A stretch of 64,000 bases of DNA. Origin: Anoxybacillus tengchongensis (GTDB lineage Bacteria > Bacillota > Bacilli > Bacillales > Anoxybacillaceae). The notes beneath the pieces are model-generated. The model made no database searches. It saw only the letters and a list, made by a program, of their open reading frames with translations, and was not told the DNA's origin. The position numbers and the translations under genes were made by a program. How positions within the stretch are numbered: the stretch's first letter is position 1; each line of letters opens with the position of its first letter. The stretch is from assembly GCF_014201585.1 (NCBI RefSeq), contig NZ_JACHES010000005.1, positions 132,248 through 196,247 on the forward strand, read 5' to 3'. Below, piece after piece: positions 47,107 to 57,604 of the stretch.

Positions 47107-47865
47107 GTGATTGTTATTAAATGTGGCGGCAGCGTGCTTCATGAGTTATCCCCATCGTTTTTTACGAGCGTAAAACAACTGAGAGAAAACGGGCTTGATG
47201 TTGTCATCGTTCATGGCGGCGGGCCAGACATTGGGCAGTTGTTGAAGGCGCTCAACATTCCGTCTGAATTTGTGAACGGATTGCGAAAAACGACAAAAGA
47301 TGTGTTAGCCGTTGTCGAAATGGTGTTAAACGGAAAAGTGAATCAAACGCTCGTCTCTCTTTTGCAAGCGAACGATATTCGCGCAGTCGGATTATCGGGT
47401 GTGGATGATCGCCTTTTACAAGCAAGTCCAATCGATCTCGATGCGCTCGGCTATGTCGGTGAAGTCGTGAACGTTCGTGGGAAGCTTGTGCATACGTTGT
47501 TGCGTCACGGATACGTTCCCGTCATTGCGCCAATCGGTGTAGATGAACGTGGGCAAACGTATAACATTAACGCAGATACAGCCGCAGCGGCTGTGGCGCA
47601 GGCACTTTCGGCTGATAAACTCGTTTTTGTCACAGATGTGGATGGCATTTTAAACAATGGGGAAGTTGTGAAAGAAGCAACAGCACATATGATTGAAGCG
47701 ATGATCGCAGATGGAACGATTTCAGGTGGGATGATTCCAAAAGTCAAAGCCGCCCTTCATGCGCTCAACTCGGTCAATGAAGTGGCGATTGTAAGCGGAA
47801 AAGTTCCATTTTTTAAAGAAGGAACGTGGCGTGGAACGATGATGAAGAAAGAGGTGTATGTATGA
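47107..47865 (+). CDS. argB: Acetylglutamate kinase
   Basis: 252 residues, GTG start behind GGGGGGAGCG. Amino-acid-kinase pattern: [12 protein letters not shown] at the N-terminus, [75 protein letters not shown]. It phosphorylates N-acetylglutamate. Lacks the N-terminal helix of the arginine-inhibited kinases (short form), so feedback control may lie elsewhere; inference. Overlaps argD by 4 bp. Confidence 0.96.
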   Translation: MIVIKCGGSVLHELSPSFFTSVKQLRENGLDVVIVHGGGPDIGQLLKALNIPSEFVNGLRKTTKDVLAVVEMVLNGKVNQTLVSLLQANDIRAVGLSGVDDRLLQASPIDLDALGYVGEVVNVRGKLVHTLLRHGYVPVIAPIGVDERGQTYNINADTAAAAVAQALSADKLVFVTDVDGILNNGEVVKEATAHMIEAMIADGTISGGMIPKVKAALHALNSVNEVAIVSGKVPFFKEGTWRGTMMKKEVYV

Positions 47866-49019
47866 TTTTTCCTACTTATCAACGTTTTCCGATTACGGTT
47901 GCAAAAGCGGAAGGCACGAAAGTAATCGCGACGGATGGAAAACAATATATCGATTTTGTTGCAGGCATTGCGGTATGCAATCTCGGTCATCGCCATCCTA
48001 TTGTGCAGCAAACGTTAGAAGCGCAGTTAAACGAAGTATGGCACGTGTCCAATTTATTTCATCTTCCGATTCAAGAAGAAGTCGCTTCCCTTCTTGTTCA
48101 ACATTCCGTTGGCGATGCGGTGTTTTTTTGCAATAGTGGAGCGGAGGCGAACGAAGCAGCGATCAAGCTTGCACGTAAACATACAGGACGGTCGAAAATC
48201 ATTACGTGCGAACAGTCTTTTCACGGCCGTACGTTTGCGACGATGTCAGCGACAGGGCAGGCGAAAATTCACGATGGCTTCGGCCCGTTGTTACCGACGT
48301 TTGTGTATGTGCCGTTTAATGATATAGATGCCCTTGAGAGAGAAATGGATGAAACAGTTGCAGCTGTGATGGTCGAAGTTGTGCAAGGTGAAGGCGGTGT
48401 TGTCGTCGGAGAAAAATCGTTTTTGCAGGCGGCAGAACAGCTTTGCCAAACGTATGGTGCGTTGTTCATTGTCGACGAAGTACAAACGGGCATCGGTCGA
48501 ACAGGAACGTTGTTTGCTTATGAACAATTTGACATTTCACCAGATGTCATTACCGTTGCGAAAGGGTTAGGAAGCGGATTTCCTGTTGGGGCGATGATCG
48601 GAAAAAAACATGTTGTCGCAACGTTTAGCGCAGGGGTGCACGGTTCGACGTTTGGCGGAAATGCTTTAGCGATGGCAGCAGCGAAAGCAACGCTTGAGAT
48701 CGTCACTCAGCCTTCGTTTTTACAAGAAGTACAGGAAAAAGGAATGTATTTCAAAAATAAATTAGCTGAGCAATTAAAAGACGTTCATATCGTTCAAGAT
48801 GTGCGCGGTTTAGGGTTAATGATCGGCATTGTATGTAGCGAACCAGTCGCAAACATTTTGCCGCATATTCATGAAAAAGGGTTGCTCGCTTTAGCAGCGG
48901 GACCGAACGTCATTCGTTTATTGCCACCGCTCATTGTGACGAAACAAGAACTGGATCAAGCAACCGACATATTACAAGAAGCGTTAACATCGTATGAACG
49001 CAATTTTTTATACGCATAG
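47862..49019 (+). CDS. argD: N-acetylornithine aminotransferase
   Basis: 385 residues from ATG 47862, behind AAAGAGGTG and overlapping the argB stop. PLP-dependent class-III transaminase: [49 protein letters not shown] and the PLP lysine in [18 protein letters not shown]. It converts N-acetylglutamate semialdehyde to N-acetylornithine. Confidence 0.96.
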   Translation: MIFPTYQRFPITVAKAEGTKVIATDGKQYIDFVAGIAVCNLGHRHPIVQQTLEAQLNEVWHVSNLFHLPIQEEVASLLVQHSVGDAVFFCNSGAEANEAAIKLARKHTGRSKIITCEQSFHGRTFATMSATGQAKIHDGFGPLLPTFVYVPFNDIDALEREMDETVAAVMVEVVQGEGGVVVGEKSFLQAAEQLCQTYGALFIVDEVQTGIGRTGTLFAYEQFDISPDVITVAKGLGSGFPVGAMIGKKHVVATFSAGVHGSTFGGNALAMAAAKATLEIVTQPSFLQEVQEKGMYFKNKLAEQLKDVHIVQDVRGLGLMIGIVCSEPVANILPHIHEKGLLALAAGPNVIRLLPPLIVTKQELDQATDILQEALTSYERNFLYA

Positions 49020-49068
49020 ATGAATAAAAATTCTATTTATTTAATAAACATTCGTTTGGGGTGTTGAA

Positions 49069-50136
49069 ATGGAAGCATATTTACATTTGCAAAACGGCAA
49101 AACGTTTATGGGGAAATTGGAAACAACATGGGCGGGAGATGTTACGGGAGAAGTCGTTTTTTTTACAGGGATGACAGGATATCAAGAAGTGTTAACCGAT
49201 CCGTCGTATAAAAATCAAATCATCGTTTTTACGTACCCACTTATCGGAAATTATGGCATTAACGAAGTTGATTTTGAAAGCAAACAGCCACATGTCAAAG
49301 CAGTCATCGTTTATGAAGTAGAAGAAACGGGCTATCATTACGAAGCGACATATAGTTTCAAACAATATTTGCAAAAATGGAACGTTCCGCTTCTCACTCA
49401 TGTGGATACGCGGGCGGTTGTGAAGCAAATTCGTGAGCATGGAGCGATGCCTGCCGTCATTTCAACGAGTCAACAAGCGATCGTGCAAATGGAGGAACAA
49501 GCACCTGTTCCGCTCGTCAGCACATCAGAAATACGAACGTACGGAGAAGGTCATATGCACGTTGTTTTATTTGATTTTGGCTACAAAAAATCAATCATTC
49601 AATCGTTAATCAAGCATGGCTGTCGCGTGACCGTCGTTCCGTACAATACGACGTTACAAACGGTAGAACAACTTGATCCAGATGGGGTGTTGTTATCAAA
49701 CGGACCGGGGGATCCAAAACAGTTGTCACATCATTTGCCGAACATTTTATCGGTCATTGAACGCTACCCAACGCTTGCGATTTGTCTCGGACATCAGCTC
49801 GTGTCGCTTGCTTACGGTGGAGATACGGAAAAATTGCCGTTTGGGCATCGCGGAGCGAATCAACCGGTATATGATGCGAAAACGAAAAAAGTGTTGATGA
49901 CGTCACAAAATCACGGCTATGTCGTCAAAGCGGAAAGTTTAGTAGATACACCGCTTTCCGTTCGTTTTATCAACGTTAACGACGGTTCGGTGGAAGGAGT
50001 CGTCCATGAAACGAAGCCGATTTTATGTGTGCAATATCATCCGGAAGCGCACCCTGGACCAAACGATACGCAGTTTATTTTTGCCGAATTTGTCGACATG
50101 ATGAAAGCAGCAAGGAAGGAGACAGTGTATGCCTAA
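49069..50136 (+). CDS. carA: Carbamoyl-phosphate synthase, glutamine-hydrolysing small subunit (arginine-linked)
   Basis: 355 residues. N-terminal small-subunit domain (MEAYLHLQNGKTFMGK; FTGMTGYQEVLTDPSYKNQI; HVDTRAVVKQIREHGAMP) and C-terminal class-I amidotransferase with nucleophile in AICLGHQLVSLAYGG and the His-Glu pair in CVQYHPEAHPGP. It supplies ammonia to CarB. Being inside the arg operon it is the arginine-specific enzyme, as in B. subtilis, where a separate pyrimidine-regulated copy also exists. Overlaps carB by 8 bp. Confidence 0.95.
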   Translation: MEAYLHLQNGKTFMGKLETTWAGDVTGEVVFFTGMTGYQEVLTDPSYKNQIIVFTYPLIGNYGINEVDFESKQPHVKAVIVYEVEETGYHYEATYSFKQYLQKWNVPLLTHVDTRAVVKQIREHGAMPAVISTSQQAIVQMEEQAPVPLVSTSEIRTYGEGHMHVVLFDFGYKKSIIQSLIKHGCRVTVVPYNTTLQTVEQLDPDGVLLSNGPGDPKQLSHHLPNILSVIERYPTLAICLGHQLVSLAYGGDTEKLPFGHRGANQPVYDAKTKKVLMTSQNHGYVVKAESLVDTPLSVRFINVNDGSVEGVVHETKPILCVQYHPEAHPGPNDTQFIFAEFVDMMKAARKETVYA

Positions 50137-53100
50137 AGATACAACGTTACGTTCGATACTTGTCATCGGTTCTGGTCCGATCGTCATTGGGCAAGCAGCG
50201 GAGTTTGACTATTCAGGAACGCAAGGGTGTTTAGCGTTAAAAGAAGAAGGATATCGCGTCATTTTAGCGAACAACAACCCAGCGACAATTATGACAGATG
50301 AAGTGCATGCGGATGCTGTATATTTTGAGCCGCTCACCGTTGAAAGCATGGAAAAAATTATCGCAAAAGAGCGACCCGATGGGCTGTTGGCTACGCTTGG
50401 CGGTCAGACGGGACTGAATTTAGCATTTGCGCTGCATGAGCGTGGTATTTTGCAAAAATATAACGTTCGTTTGCTCGGCACACCGATTGAATCGATTAAG
50501 CGTGGGGAAGACCGCGAAGCGTTTCGTGCGTTAATGTACGAATTAAATGAGCCTGTGCCAGAAAGTGAAATTGTGACGACTGTCGAAGAAGCGGTCCAAT
50601 TCGCAAAACAAATCGGATTTCCGATTATCGTTCGCCCTGCATATACGCTTGGTGGAACAGGCGGAGGAATCGCCCAAACGATGAATGAACTCGTTGACAT
50701 TGTGACGAAAGGATTGCATGAAAGTCCGATTGCGCAATGTTTAGTAGAACGAAGCGTCGCTGGTTTTAAAGAAATTGAATATGAAGTGATGCGCGATCAC
50801 ACAAATACGTGCATTACGATTTGTAACATGGAAAATATTGATCCTGTCGGCATTCATACGGGCGATTCGATCGTCGTTGCTCCGTCGCAAACATTGACGG
50901 ATGTCGAATATCATATGTTGCGTTCAGCTGCCATTAAAATTATTTCGGCGCTTGGCATTGTTGGAGGTTGTAACATTCAATTTGCGCTCGATCCGAAAAG
51001 TAAAAAGTACTATTTAATTGAAGTAAATCCGCGTGTGAGCCGGTCATCTGCGCTCGCATCGAAAGCGACAGGTTATCCGATCGCTAGAATGGCAGCGAAA
51101 TTAGCGGTCGGCTATACGCTCGCGGAGCTGATCAATCCGGTGACTGGACATACGTATGCGAGCTTTGAACCTGCGCTCGATTATGTTGTTGTCAAATTTC
51201 CGCGCTTTCCGTTTGATAAATTTTCGTTTGCTGATCGTCGTCTCGGCACACAAATGAAAGCGACAGGAGAAGTGATGGCGATTGACCGCAATTTCGAGCG
51301 AGCGTTGCAAAAAGCACTTCATTCGCTTGAATTAGATCATATTAGTTTATATTCGCCAACCATTGCGAAACAGTCGACAAAGGCGTTAATTGACATCGTA
51401 AAAAAGGGAGATGATCGACGCTTTTTTGCGATATTAGAGCTGCTTCGACGCGGTATGTCAACGGAACAAATATATGAATGGACGAAAATCGACTTATATT
51501 TTTTAACGCGTTTTGCCCGGCTTATTGCGCTTGAACAACAGGCGAAAGAAACGACGCTTTCACTCATTGATGAACAAACGTTTCGAACGTTGAAAGAAAA
51601 AGGTTTTTCTGATGCGTATTTAGCGCATATATGGAACGTTGACGAAAAAGATGTACGAGAAAAAAGAAAAGCATACGGCATTGTACCTGCTTATAAAATG
51701 GTCGATACGTGTGCGGCGGAATTTTCAGCAGAAACATCGTATTATTACTCGACATATTTTGGTGAAAGCGAAGTGCAAACGAGCGACAAACCGAAAATGC
51801 TTATTCTCGGCTCAGGTCCGATTCGCATCGGCCAAGGTGTTGAATTTGATTACAGTTCCGTTCATTGCGTGTACGCTTTACAGCAAGCAGGCTATGAAGC
51901 CATTTTAATGAACAACAATCCAGAAACGGTAAGCACCGACTTTACAGTTGCGGATCGTTTATATTTTGAGCCGCTTACCGTTGAAGATGTATTGAATGTT
52001 GCAGAAGCGGAAAACGTTGAAGCGGTTATCGTACAATTTGGCGGTCAAACGGCCATCAATTTAGCAAATAAGCTTGAAGCTTATGGCGTTTCGATCATCG
52101 GTATGAATAGCGATACGATCGATCAGTTAGAAGATCGGGAACGATTTTATGCGCTACTTCAGTCGCTTGACATTCCGCATGTCAAAGGGACGATGGCAAA
52201 CAATGAGGAAGAGCTTCAAATAAAAGTAGAAGAAATTGGATACCCACTGTTACTTCGTCCATCGTATGTCATTGGCGGACGAGGAATGCACATTGTTTAT
52301 GATAAACAACAGCTTTCTGAGCTTGTCGAGCAAGGTCTTGTATATCCTGTATTAATTGACGAATATATGCGTGCAAAAGAAGGCGAGCTTGACGCTATTT
52401 GTGACGGATATGACGTGTTCGTGCCAACGATCATTGAACATGTCGAAAAAACGGGCGTTCATTCTGGCGATAGTTATGCGTTTCTACCTGCCCAATCGTT
52501 TACGGAAGAAGAAAAAGAAAAAATGATCGATTATGCGAAACGCATCACAAAAAAGCTTCATTTTAAAGGGTTAATGAACGTTCAGTTTATTGTACGAGAC
52601 GGGGAAGTGTACGTATTAGAAGTGAATCCGCGCGCCAGTCGAACTGTTCCGATTGTAAGTAAAGTCACAGGCGTGCCAATGGTTCAACATGCGACAAACA
52701 TATTGCTTGGGAAATATTTGTCGGAAGACGTCAAACAAACCGTTTTACTCCCGTATGTTGTCTTGAAATATCCGGTATTTTCGACATATAAATTGCCTGG
52801 TGTCGATCCGCTCGTTGGGCCGGAAATGAAATCGACAGGCGAAGGCATTAGCATCGCAAAAACGGTAGAAGAAGCTGCATTAAAAGCGTTTTATCCATAT
52901 CTCGTAAAGAAAAAAGGGGCGTACGAAATATACGTCGATGCGCCAAAGCATGCGACATCGCTCATTCAACAAGCGCAACGCCACGGTCTAAAGGTTGTGA
53001 CAGACGAGCCGTTTGAACAATGGATAGAGAAAAAAGAAGGACTTATATTTGTTAGTTTATTGCGTGATGAAAAAAGCACGTGGCGACGTAAACAGGCGCT

Positions 53101-53233
53101 TGCCCGTCATATGCTCGTGGTGACGGAAGAAGAAACAGCACATTTATTTTTACAAGCGTGGTCTGTCCAAGATTTTTCTGTTTGTTCGATTCAAGATTGG
53201 TTAAAAAATTTAGGTGAAGTGGTGAGAAAATGA
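50129..53233 (+). CDS. carB: Carbamoyl-phosphate synthase large subunit (arginine-linked)
   Basis: 1034 residues, slightly shorter than the ~1070 of pyrimidine-type enzymes, as in the B. subtilis arginine enzyme. Two homologous ATP-grasp halves: [21 protein letters not shown] (first) and [20 protein letters not shown] (second, ~550), each followed by an ATP-grasp domain ([30 protein letters not shown]). The shortened C-terminal region (~930-1034) replaces the full allosteric domain. It makes carbamoyl phosphate from bicarbonate, ammonia and two ATP. Overlaps argF by 4 bp. Confidence 0.95.
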   Translation: MPKDTTLRSILVIGSGPIVIGQAAEFDYSGTQGCLALKEEGYRVILANNNPATIMTDEVHADAVYFEPLTVESMEKIIAKERPDGLLATLGGQTGLNLAFALHERGILQKYNVRLLGTPIESIKRGEDREAFRALMYELNEPVPESEIVTTVEEAVQFAKQIGFPIIVRPAYTLGGTGGGIAQTMNELVDIVTKGLHESPIAQCLVERSVAGFKEIEYEVMRDHTNTCITICNMENIDPVGIHTGDSIVVAPSQTLTDVEYHMLRSAAIKIISALGIVGGCNIQFALDPKSKKYYLIEVNPRVSRSSALASKATGYPIARMAAKLAVGYTLAELINPVTGHTYASFEPALDYVVVKFPRFPFDKFSFADRRLGTQMKATGEVMAIDRNFERALQKALHSLELDHISLYSPTIAKQSTKALIDIVKKGDDRRFFAILELLRRGMSTEQIYEWTKIDLYFLTRFARLIALEQQAKETTLSLIDEQTFRTLKEKGFSDAYLAHIWNVDEKDVREKRKAYGIVPAYKMVDTCAAEFSAETSYYYSTYFGESEVQTSDKPKMLILGSGPIRIGQGVEFDYSSVHCVYALQQAGYEAILMNNNPETVSTDFTVADRLYFEPLTVEDVLNVAEAENVEAVIVQFGGQTAINLANKLEAYGVSIIGMNSDTIDQLEDRERFYALLQSLDIPHVKGTMANNEEELQIKVEEIGYPLLLRPSYVIGGRGMHIVYDKQQLSELVEQGLVYPVLIDEYMRAKEGELDAICDGYDVFVPTIIEHVEKTGVHSGDSYAFLPAQSFTEEEKEKMIDYAKRITKKLHFKGLMNVQFIVRDGEVYVLEVNPRASRTVPIVSKVTGVPMVQHATNILLGKYLSEDVKQTVLLPYVVLKYPVFSTYKLPGVDPLVGPEMKSTGEGISIAKTVEEAALKAFYPYLVKKKGAYEIYVDAPKHATSLIQQAQRHGLKVVTDEPFEQWIEKKEGLIFVSLLRDEKSTWRRKQALARHMLVVTEEETAHLFLQAWSVQDFSVCSIQDWLKNLGEVVRK

Positions 53234-54174
53234 ATATGACAGCAACGATTCAATTAAAAGGGAAAGATTTTTTAACATTAGCGGACTATTCAAAAGAAGA
53301 AATCGAGTATTTGCTTCATTTAGCGCTTGAATTAAAAGAAAAGCAACAAAACGGCGAACGGTATACGCCGTTAAGCGGCAAAACGTTGGCGATGATTTTT
53401 GAAAAACCGTCTACGAGAACGCGCGTCTCATTTGAAGTGGGGATGGTGCAACTCGGCGGGCATGCGCTTCATTTAAGCAGTCGCGATTTGCAAATTGGGC
53501 GCGGAGAAACGATTGCAGATACAGCACGCGTATTATCGGAATATGTTGACGGCATTATGATCCGCACATTTGAGCATGAAAAAGTAGAAGAACTCGCCCA
53601 GTATGCGAAGATTCCGGTCATTAACGGGTTAACTGACGACGATCATCCGTGTCAAGCGCTCGCTGATTTATTGACAATTTATGAAGTAAAGGGAAAACTA
53701 CAAGGACTAAAACTTGCTTACATTGGCGATGGAAACAATATGGCACATGCGTTAATGCTTGCGGCAGCAAAAGTGGGCATGGATTGTGCCATTGCTTCAC
53801 CGAAAGGATATGAACCGAAAGAAACGATCGTAAAAAAAGCAAAACATATCGCCGGCGAAAACGGAGCGACGATCGTTGTCACAAACGATCCGTACGAAGC
53901 CATTGCGAATGCGGATGTTGTATACACAGACGTATGGGCAAGCATGGGGCAAGAAGCGGAAGCGAATGAGCGCATACACATTTTCGCCCCGTTTCAAGTA
54001 AATGAAGCGCTCGTTCAACAAGCGAAACAAGATTTTATGTTTCTACATTGCTTGCCAGCACATCGCGGAGAAGAAGTGACGGAAGATGTGATCGATGGGA
54101 AACAGTCGTACATTTTCCAACAAGCAGGCAATCGCCTTCATGCACAAAAAGCGTTGCTCGTTTCGTTACTGTAA
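53230..54174 (+). CDS. argF: Ornithine carbamoyltransferase
   Basis: 314 residues. Carbamoyl-phosphate loop [16 protein letters not shown], ornithine-site signatures [25 protein letters not shown] and the catalytic [13 protein letters not shown]. It joins carbamoyl phosphate from CarAB to ornithine, giving citrulline. Last gene of the operon; argG and argH are not in the window. A second in-frame ATG lies 6 bp in. No clear T-run terminator follows. Confidence 0.96.
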   Translation: MNMTATIQLKGKDFLTLADYSKEEIEYLLHLALELKEKQQNGERYTPLSGKTLAMIFEKPSTRTRVSFEVGMVQLGGHALHLSSRDLQIGRGETIADTARVLSEYVDGIMIRTFEHEKVEELAQYAKIPVINGLTDDDHPCQALADLLTIYEVKGKLQGLKLAYIGDGNNMAHALMLAAAKVGMDCAIASPKGYEPKETIVKKAKHIAGENGATIVVTNDPYEAIANADVVYTDVWASMGQEAEANERIHIFAPFQVNEALVQQAKQDFMFLHCLPAHRGEEVTEDVIDGKQSYIFQQAGNRLHAQKALLVSLL

Positions 54175-54207
54175 CAGTTGGATGTCCATCCGTTATTTCT
54201 CATCATG

Positions 54208-54236
54208 TTTACGAAACAAAACGGACATATTATAAA
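54208..54236 (+). promoter_or_regulatory. Sigma-A promoter of yjzC
   Basis: TTTACG (54208-54213), 17-bp spacer, TATAAA (54231-54236). Predicted start near 54243, 20 bp before the ATG. Confidence 0.5.
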
Positions 54237-54263
54237 ATGATGAGATGATGAGGAGGGATACGG

Positions 54264-54443
54264 ATGGGACAAAGTAGACATTTCCGCCCGGGTCAAAAAG
54301 CGCCAAACAACGGTATATATATCGAAATTGGTGAGACAGGGGATCAAGTAAAAAATCCGAAGAAATTAAAACTAAAAGCAGGTGACCGTTTCCCTGAAAC
54401 GTCAAATCATAACCGCATTTGGACATACTTTCCGAAGCCGTAA
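54264..54443 (+). CDS. yjzC: Small conserved protein YjzC
   Basis: 59 residues (begins MGQSRHFRPGQKAPNNG; ends HNRIWTYFPKP), ATG behind AGGAGGG. YjzC proteins are short, basic and conserved across Bacillus in this position after argF; they have no known function. The KLKAGDRFPETSNHNR segment is the most conserved region. Too short for many ORF searches. Confidence 0.9.
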   Translation: MGQSRHFRPGQKAPNNGIYIEIGETGDQVKNPKKLKLKAGDRFPETSNHNRIWTYFPKP

Positions 54444-54475
54444 GCCATCCTTGCATAAGGGTGGCTTTCTCGTTA
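54442..54475 (+). terminator. Terminator of yjzC, overlapping the clpB promoter
   Basis: AAGCCATCCTT (54442-54452) pairs with AAGGGTGGCTT (54457-54467), one T-G pair, GCAT loop, then TCTCGTT. The T-run is weak. The clpB -35 element TTGCAT (54451-54456) sits on its loop. Confidence 0.65.
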
Positions 54476-54479
54476 TAAT
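54451..54479 (+). promoter_or_regulatory. Sigma-A promoter of clpB
   Basis: TTGCAT (54451-54456), 17-bp spacer, perfect TATAAT (54474-54479). Predicted start near 54486, just upstream of the CtsR operator. Confidence 0.72.
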
Positions 54480-54493
54480 ACGTAATAGATAAA

Positions 54494-54510
54494 GGTCAAA
54501 TAAAGTCAAA
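54494..54510 (+). promoter_or_regulatory. CtsR operator of clpB
   Basis: GGTCAAA-TAA-AGTCAAA (54494-54510) fits the CtsR heptad repeat RGTCAAA-NAN-RGTCAAA at every defined position. A third partial heptad GTCAAA follows at 54511-54516. The site starts about 8 nt after the predicted transcription start, so CtsR would block clpB until heat or protein stress releases it. Confidence 0.88.
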
Positions 54511-54528
54511 GTCAAAGGGGTGAACGTG

Positions 54529-57111
54529 ATGAATATGCAACAAATGACGGAAAAAGTGCAAGAAGCACTTATGCGCGCGCAATCGTTAGCGGTCGAAAAA
54601 CAACATCAAGAAGTGGACGTCGAACATGTATGCATCGCGCTTTTCGAACAAGAAGATGGGCTTGCTCGGCGTATTTATGAAAAAATGGGCGTTTCCGTTT
54701 CTCAATTGATGGAGGAATGGAACAAGCAGCTTAACAAAAAGCCACAAGTCATTTCGAGTTCAGAAGCAGGAAAAATATATGTAACAAGTCGTTTGCAACA
54801 ATGGCTTGTGCGCGCGGAACAAGAAGCGAAACAAATGAAAGATGAATATATATCCGTTGAACACTTGTTGCTTGCACTCGTTGCTGACAAAGAAGCGCAA
54901 CCGATTTTGTCGCGCTATGGCATGGACCGAGAGAAGCTACTACAAACGATTATGGGAATAAGGGGGAATCAACGCGTGGTTAGTCCAAATCCGGAGGCTA
55001 CATATGAAGCACTGCAAAAATACGGTCGCGATTTAGTGGCAGAAGTGAAAGCGGGAAAAATTGATCCGGTCATCGGCCGCGATAGCGAAATTCGTCGTGT
55101 CATTCGCATTTTATCGCGCAAGACGAAAAACAATCCTGTGTTAATTGGAGAGCCGGGCGTCGGTAAAACAGCGATCGTCGAAGGGCTTGCGCAACGCATC
55201 GTCCGAAAAGACGTGCCGGAAGGATTGAAAGATAAAACGATTTTTGCACTCGATATGAGTGCTCTTATTGCCGGTGCGAAGTTTCGCGGCGAATTTGAAG
55301 AACGGTTAAAAGCAGTATTAAATGAAATAAAGAAAAGTGAAGGACGCATTATTTTATTTATTGACGAACTGCATACGATCGTCGGGGCAGGACGAACAGA
55401 CGGTGCATTGGATGCCGGCAACATGTTAAAGCCGATGCTTGCTCGTGGGGAATTGCATTGTATCGGAGCGACGACGCTTGATGAATACCGTCAATATATT
55501 GAAAAAGATCCAGCGCTTGAACGTCGTTTCCAACAAGTACTCGTCGAAGAGCCGACGGTCGAAGATACGATTTCGATTTTGCGCGGATTAAAAGAGCGAT
55601 TTGAAATTCATCACGGTGTCAACATTCATGACGGTGCGCTTGTGGCGGCGGCGACATTATCAGACCGTTACATTTCCGATCGGTTTTTACCTGATAAAGC
55701 GATCGACTTAGTTGATGAAGCGTGCGCGATGATTCGCACAGAAATCGATTCGATGCCGACAGAATTGGACGAAGTGATGCGCAAAATGATGCAGCTTGAA
55801 ATTGAAGAAGCAGCGCTCAAAAAAGAACAAGATGAAGCGAGCAAACAGCGCCTGCAAGCGTTATCGCAAGAGCTAGCGAATTTGCGCGAAAAAGCAAATG
55901 CGATGAAAGCGCAATGGGAAAAAGAAAAAGAAGCGATTCAACACGTACGCGCGTTGCGTGAACAGTTAGAAAAAGCAAAGCGTGAGTTAGAAGAAGCAGA
56001 AAACAATTACGATTTAAATAAAGCGGCGGAACTCCGCCACGGACGCATTCCACAGCTTGAAAAGGAATTGAAGCAGCTCGAACAGAGCGAAAAAGAGCGA
56101 CGACTGCTACGAGAAGAAGTGACGGAAGAAGAAATTGCAACGATTGTGTCGAAATGGACGGGCATTCCGGTGACAAAGCTCGTCGAAGGTGAACGGGAAA
56201 AATTGTTGCGGCTTTCCGACATTTTACACGAGCGCGTCATCGGGCAAGACGAAGCGGTCGAGCTAGTGAGTGATGCAGTATTGCGTGCGCGTGCAGGCAT
56301 GAAAGATCCGAATCGTCCGATCGGTTCGTTTCTTTTCCTCGGTCCGACAGGTGTCGGAAAAACAGAATTGGCGAAAGCGTTAGCGGAAGCGCTTTTCGAT
56401 AGTGAACAACAACTGATTCGCATCGATATGTCCGAATATATGGAAAAACATGCGGTGTCTCGTTTAATTGGAGCGCCTCCGGGATATGTTGGCTATGAAG
56501 AAGGCGGTCAACTCACCGAAGCGGTGCGCAGAAAACCATATTCGGTCATTTTGCTTGATGAAATTGAAAAAGCGCATCCAGAAGTGTTTAACATTTTACT
56601 GCAAATGTTAGATGACGGTCGCATGACGGACTCGCAAGGAAGAACGGTCGACTTTAAAAATACAGTCGTCATTATGACGTCCAATATTGGATCACATACG
56701 TTGTTAGAAGCGGTCGATGCGCATGGCGAGGTAAACGAAGAAGCGCGCGAACAAGTGTTGAAACAATTGCGTATGCATTTTCGTCCAGAGTTTTTAAACC
56801 GCATTGACGATATTGTATTATTTAAGCCGTTAACAGTACGTGAAGTAAAAGGCATTGTCGATAAGTTTATGAAACAGTTAGAAGAGCGGCTAGCGGAGCG
56901 TCATATGACAGTGACATTGACGGACGAAGCGAAAACGTACATTGCGACACATGGGTTTGACCATGTATATGGTGCGCGTCCATTAAAACGATTCATTCAA
57001 AAACATATTGAAACAAAACTTGCGCGTGAAATTGTTGCCGGGCGTATTGCCGACTATAGCGCAGTAACAATCGATGTCGAAGGGGATGAATTGGTCGTAA
57101 AAAAAGGATAA
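54529..57111 (+). CDS. clpB: ATP-dependent disaggregase ClpB
   Basis: 860 residues from ATG 54529 behind AAAGGGGTG; GTG 54520 overlaps that site. N-domain (1-~145), first AAA+ module (Walker [14 protein letters not shown] near 205; Walker [16 protein letters not shown]), long middle coiled coil (~400-525, [11 protein letters not shown] through [15 protein letters not shown]), and second AAA+ module ([28 protein letters not shown]; sensor region [12 protein letters not shown]). The middle domain separates it from ClpC; no ClpP-binding loop. With DnaK it rescues aggregated proteins after heat stress. B. subtilis 168 lacks clpB, so this is an insertion relative to its yjzC-yjzD order. Confidence 0.96.
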   Translation: MNMQQMTEKVQEALMRAQSLAVEKQHQEVDVEHVCIALFEQEDGLARRIYEKMGVSVSQLMEEWNKQLNKKPQVISSSEAGKIYVTSRLQQWLVRAEQEAKQMKDEYISVEHLLLALVADKEAQPILSRYGMDREKLLQTIMGIRGNQRVVSPNPEATYEALQKYGRDLVAEVKAGKIDPVIGRDSEIRRVIRILSRKTKNNPVLIGEPGVGKTAIVEGLAQRIVRKDVPEGLKDKTIFALDMSALIAGAKFRGEFEERLKAVLNEIKKSEGRIILFIDELHTIVGAGRTDGALDAGNMLKPMLARGELHCIGATTLDEYRQYIEKDPALERRFQQVLVEEPTVEDTISILRGLKERFEIHHGVNIHDGALVAAATLSDRYISDRFLPDKAIDLVDEACAMIRTEIDSMPTELDEVMRKMMQLEIEEAALKKEQDEASKQRLQALSQELANLREKANAMKAQWEKEKEAIQHVRALREQLEKAKRELEEAENNYDLNKAAELRHGRIPQLEKELKQLEQSEKERRLLREEVTEEEIATIVSKWTGIPVTKLVEGEREKLLRLSDILHERVIGQDEAVELVSDAVLRARAGMKDPNRPIGSFLFLGPTGVGKTELAKALAEALFDSEQQLIRIDMSEYMEKHAVSRLIGAPPGYVGYEEGGQLTEAVRRKPYSVILLDEIEKAHPEVFNILLQMLDDGRMTDSQGRTVDFKNTVVIMTSNIGSHTLLEAVDAHGEVNEEAREQVLKQLRMHFRPEFLNRIDDIVLFKPLTVREVKGIVDKFMKQLEERLAERHMTVTLTDEAKTYIATHGFDHVYGARPLKRFIQKHIETKLAREIVAGRIADYSAVTIDVEGDELVVKKG

Positions 57112-57138
57112 ACGGACAAATGCCGTTTATCCTTTTTT
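57100..57138 (+). terminator. Terminator of clpB
   Basis: AAAAAAGGATAAACGG (57100-57115) pairs perfectly with CCGTTTATCCTTTTTT (57123-57138), 16 bp with a 7-nt loop. Its left arm contains the last codons of clpB. Confidence 0.9.
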
Positions 57139-57170
57139 AAAAGATAAGAAAGTATAAAATCTCAGATTCA

Positions 57171-57287
57171 TGTCTAGCTCCAAGCGCCATCGGCTCGAGT
57201 CGCTCCGTCCCACACTGCGGCGGCGACAGCCTCCTCGGTGGGACTCGTGCGCTCTTCGCCGATAGGCGGGCGCTTTTCGCTTTTCTT
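57171..57287. repeat. GC-rich imperfect palindromic intergenic repeat (REP/MITE-like)
   Basis: About 115 bp with base composition much richer in G+C than its surroundings. Outer arms AAGCGCCATCGGC and GCCGATAGGCGGGCGCTT are complementary with small bulges, and inner arms GTCCCAC and GTGGGAC pair as well, so the RNA or single strand folds into one long hairpin. It starts TGTCTAGCTCCAAGCGCC and ends GCTTTTCGCTTTTCTT. I recall closely similar short elements scattered between genes in Geobacillus/Anoxybacillus genomes. It occupies the 175-bp gap between clpB and yjzD and carries no ORF. Confidence 0.68.
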
Positions 57288-57465
57288 AATGATGCACAGG
57301 GTCGTTTGGAATGAGTTGTGCAATCAATAAAATGAGAACGGTTGCAACGACAGCCAACGTTGTACCTGTTGAGAAATGGTACGCCGCACCGATCATCGAG
57401 CTAACGACGTATGTCACCATGTTCACTAATAAAAACGTCCAAAAAAACGTCCAAAAAATGCGCAT
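57286..57465 (-). CDS. yjzD: Small membrane protein YjzD (DUF2929-like)
   Basis: 59 residues, ATG 57465 behind AAAGGAGGGAG. Two hydrophobic helices (about 4-26 and 36-53): MRIFWTFFWTFLLVNMV and LAVVATVLILLIAQLIP. Size, two-helix layout and position between yjzC and yjaU match YjzD of B. subtilis. Function unknown. Its stop abuts the palindromic repeat, so the repeat could act as its transcript end. Too short for many ORF searches. Confidence 0.87.
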   Translation of the reverse strand: MRIFWTFFWTFLLVNMVTYVVSSMIGAAYHFSTGTTLAVVATVLILLIAQLIPNDPVHH

Positions 57466-57604
57466 GTAACTCCCTCCTTTGCACTCTTTTTTTATCTTAT
57501 CACAAATGATGGATAAGCGAAAACGAAAAATTATAAAGCCTAGTACACGAAAAAGAAAATCGCATACGATATATTGTACAATGATGTGCTTAAGGTGGAC
57601 GGTT

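Noticed and set aside
54168-54200. Possible terminator after argF (GGATG/CATCC stem)
   Set aside because: Only 5 bp pair well and no T-run follows; not strong enough to list as a feature.
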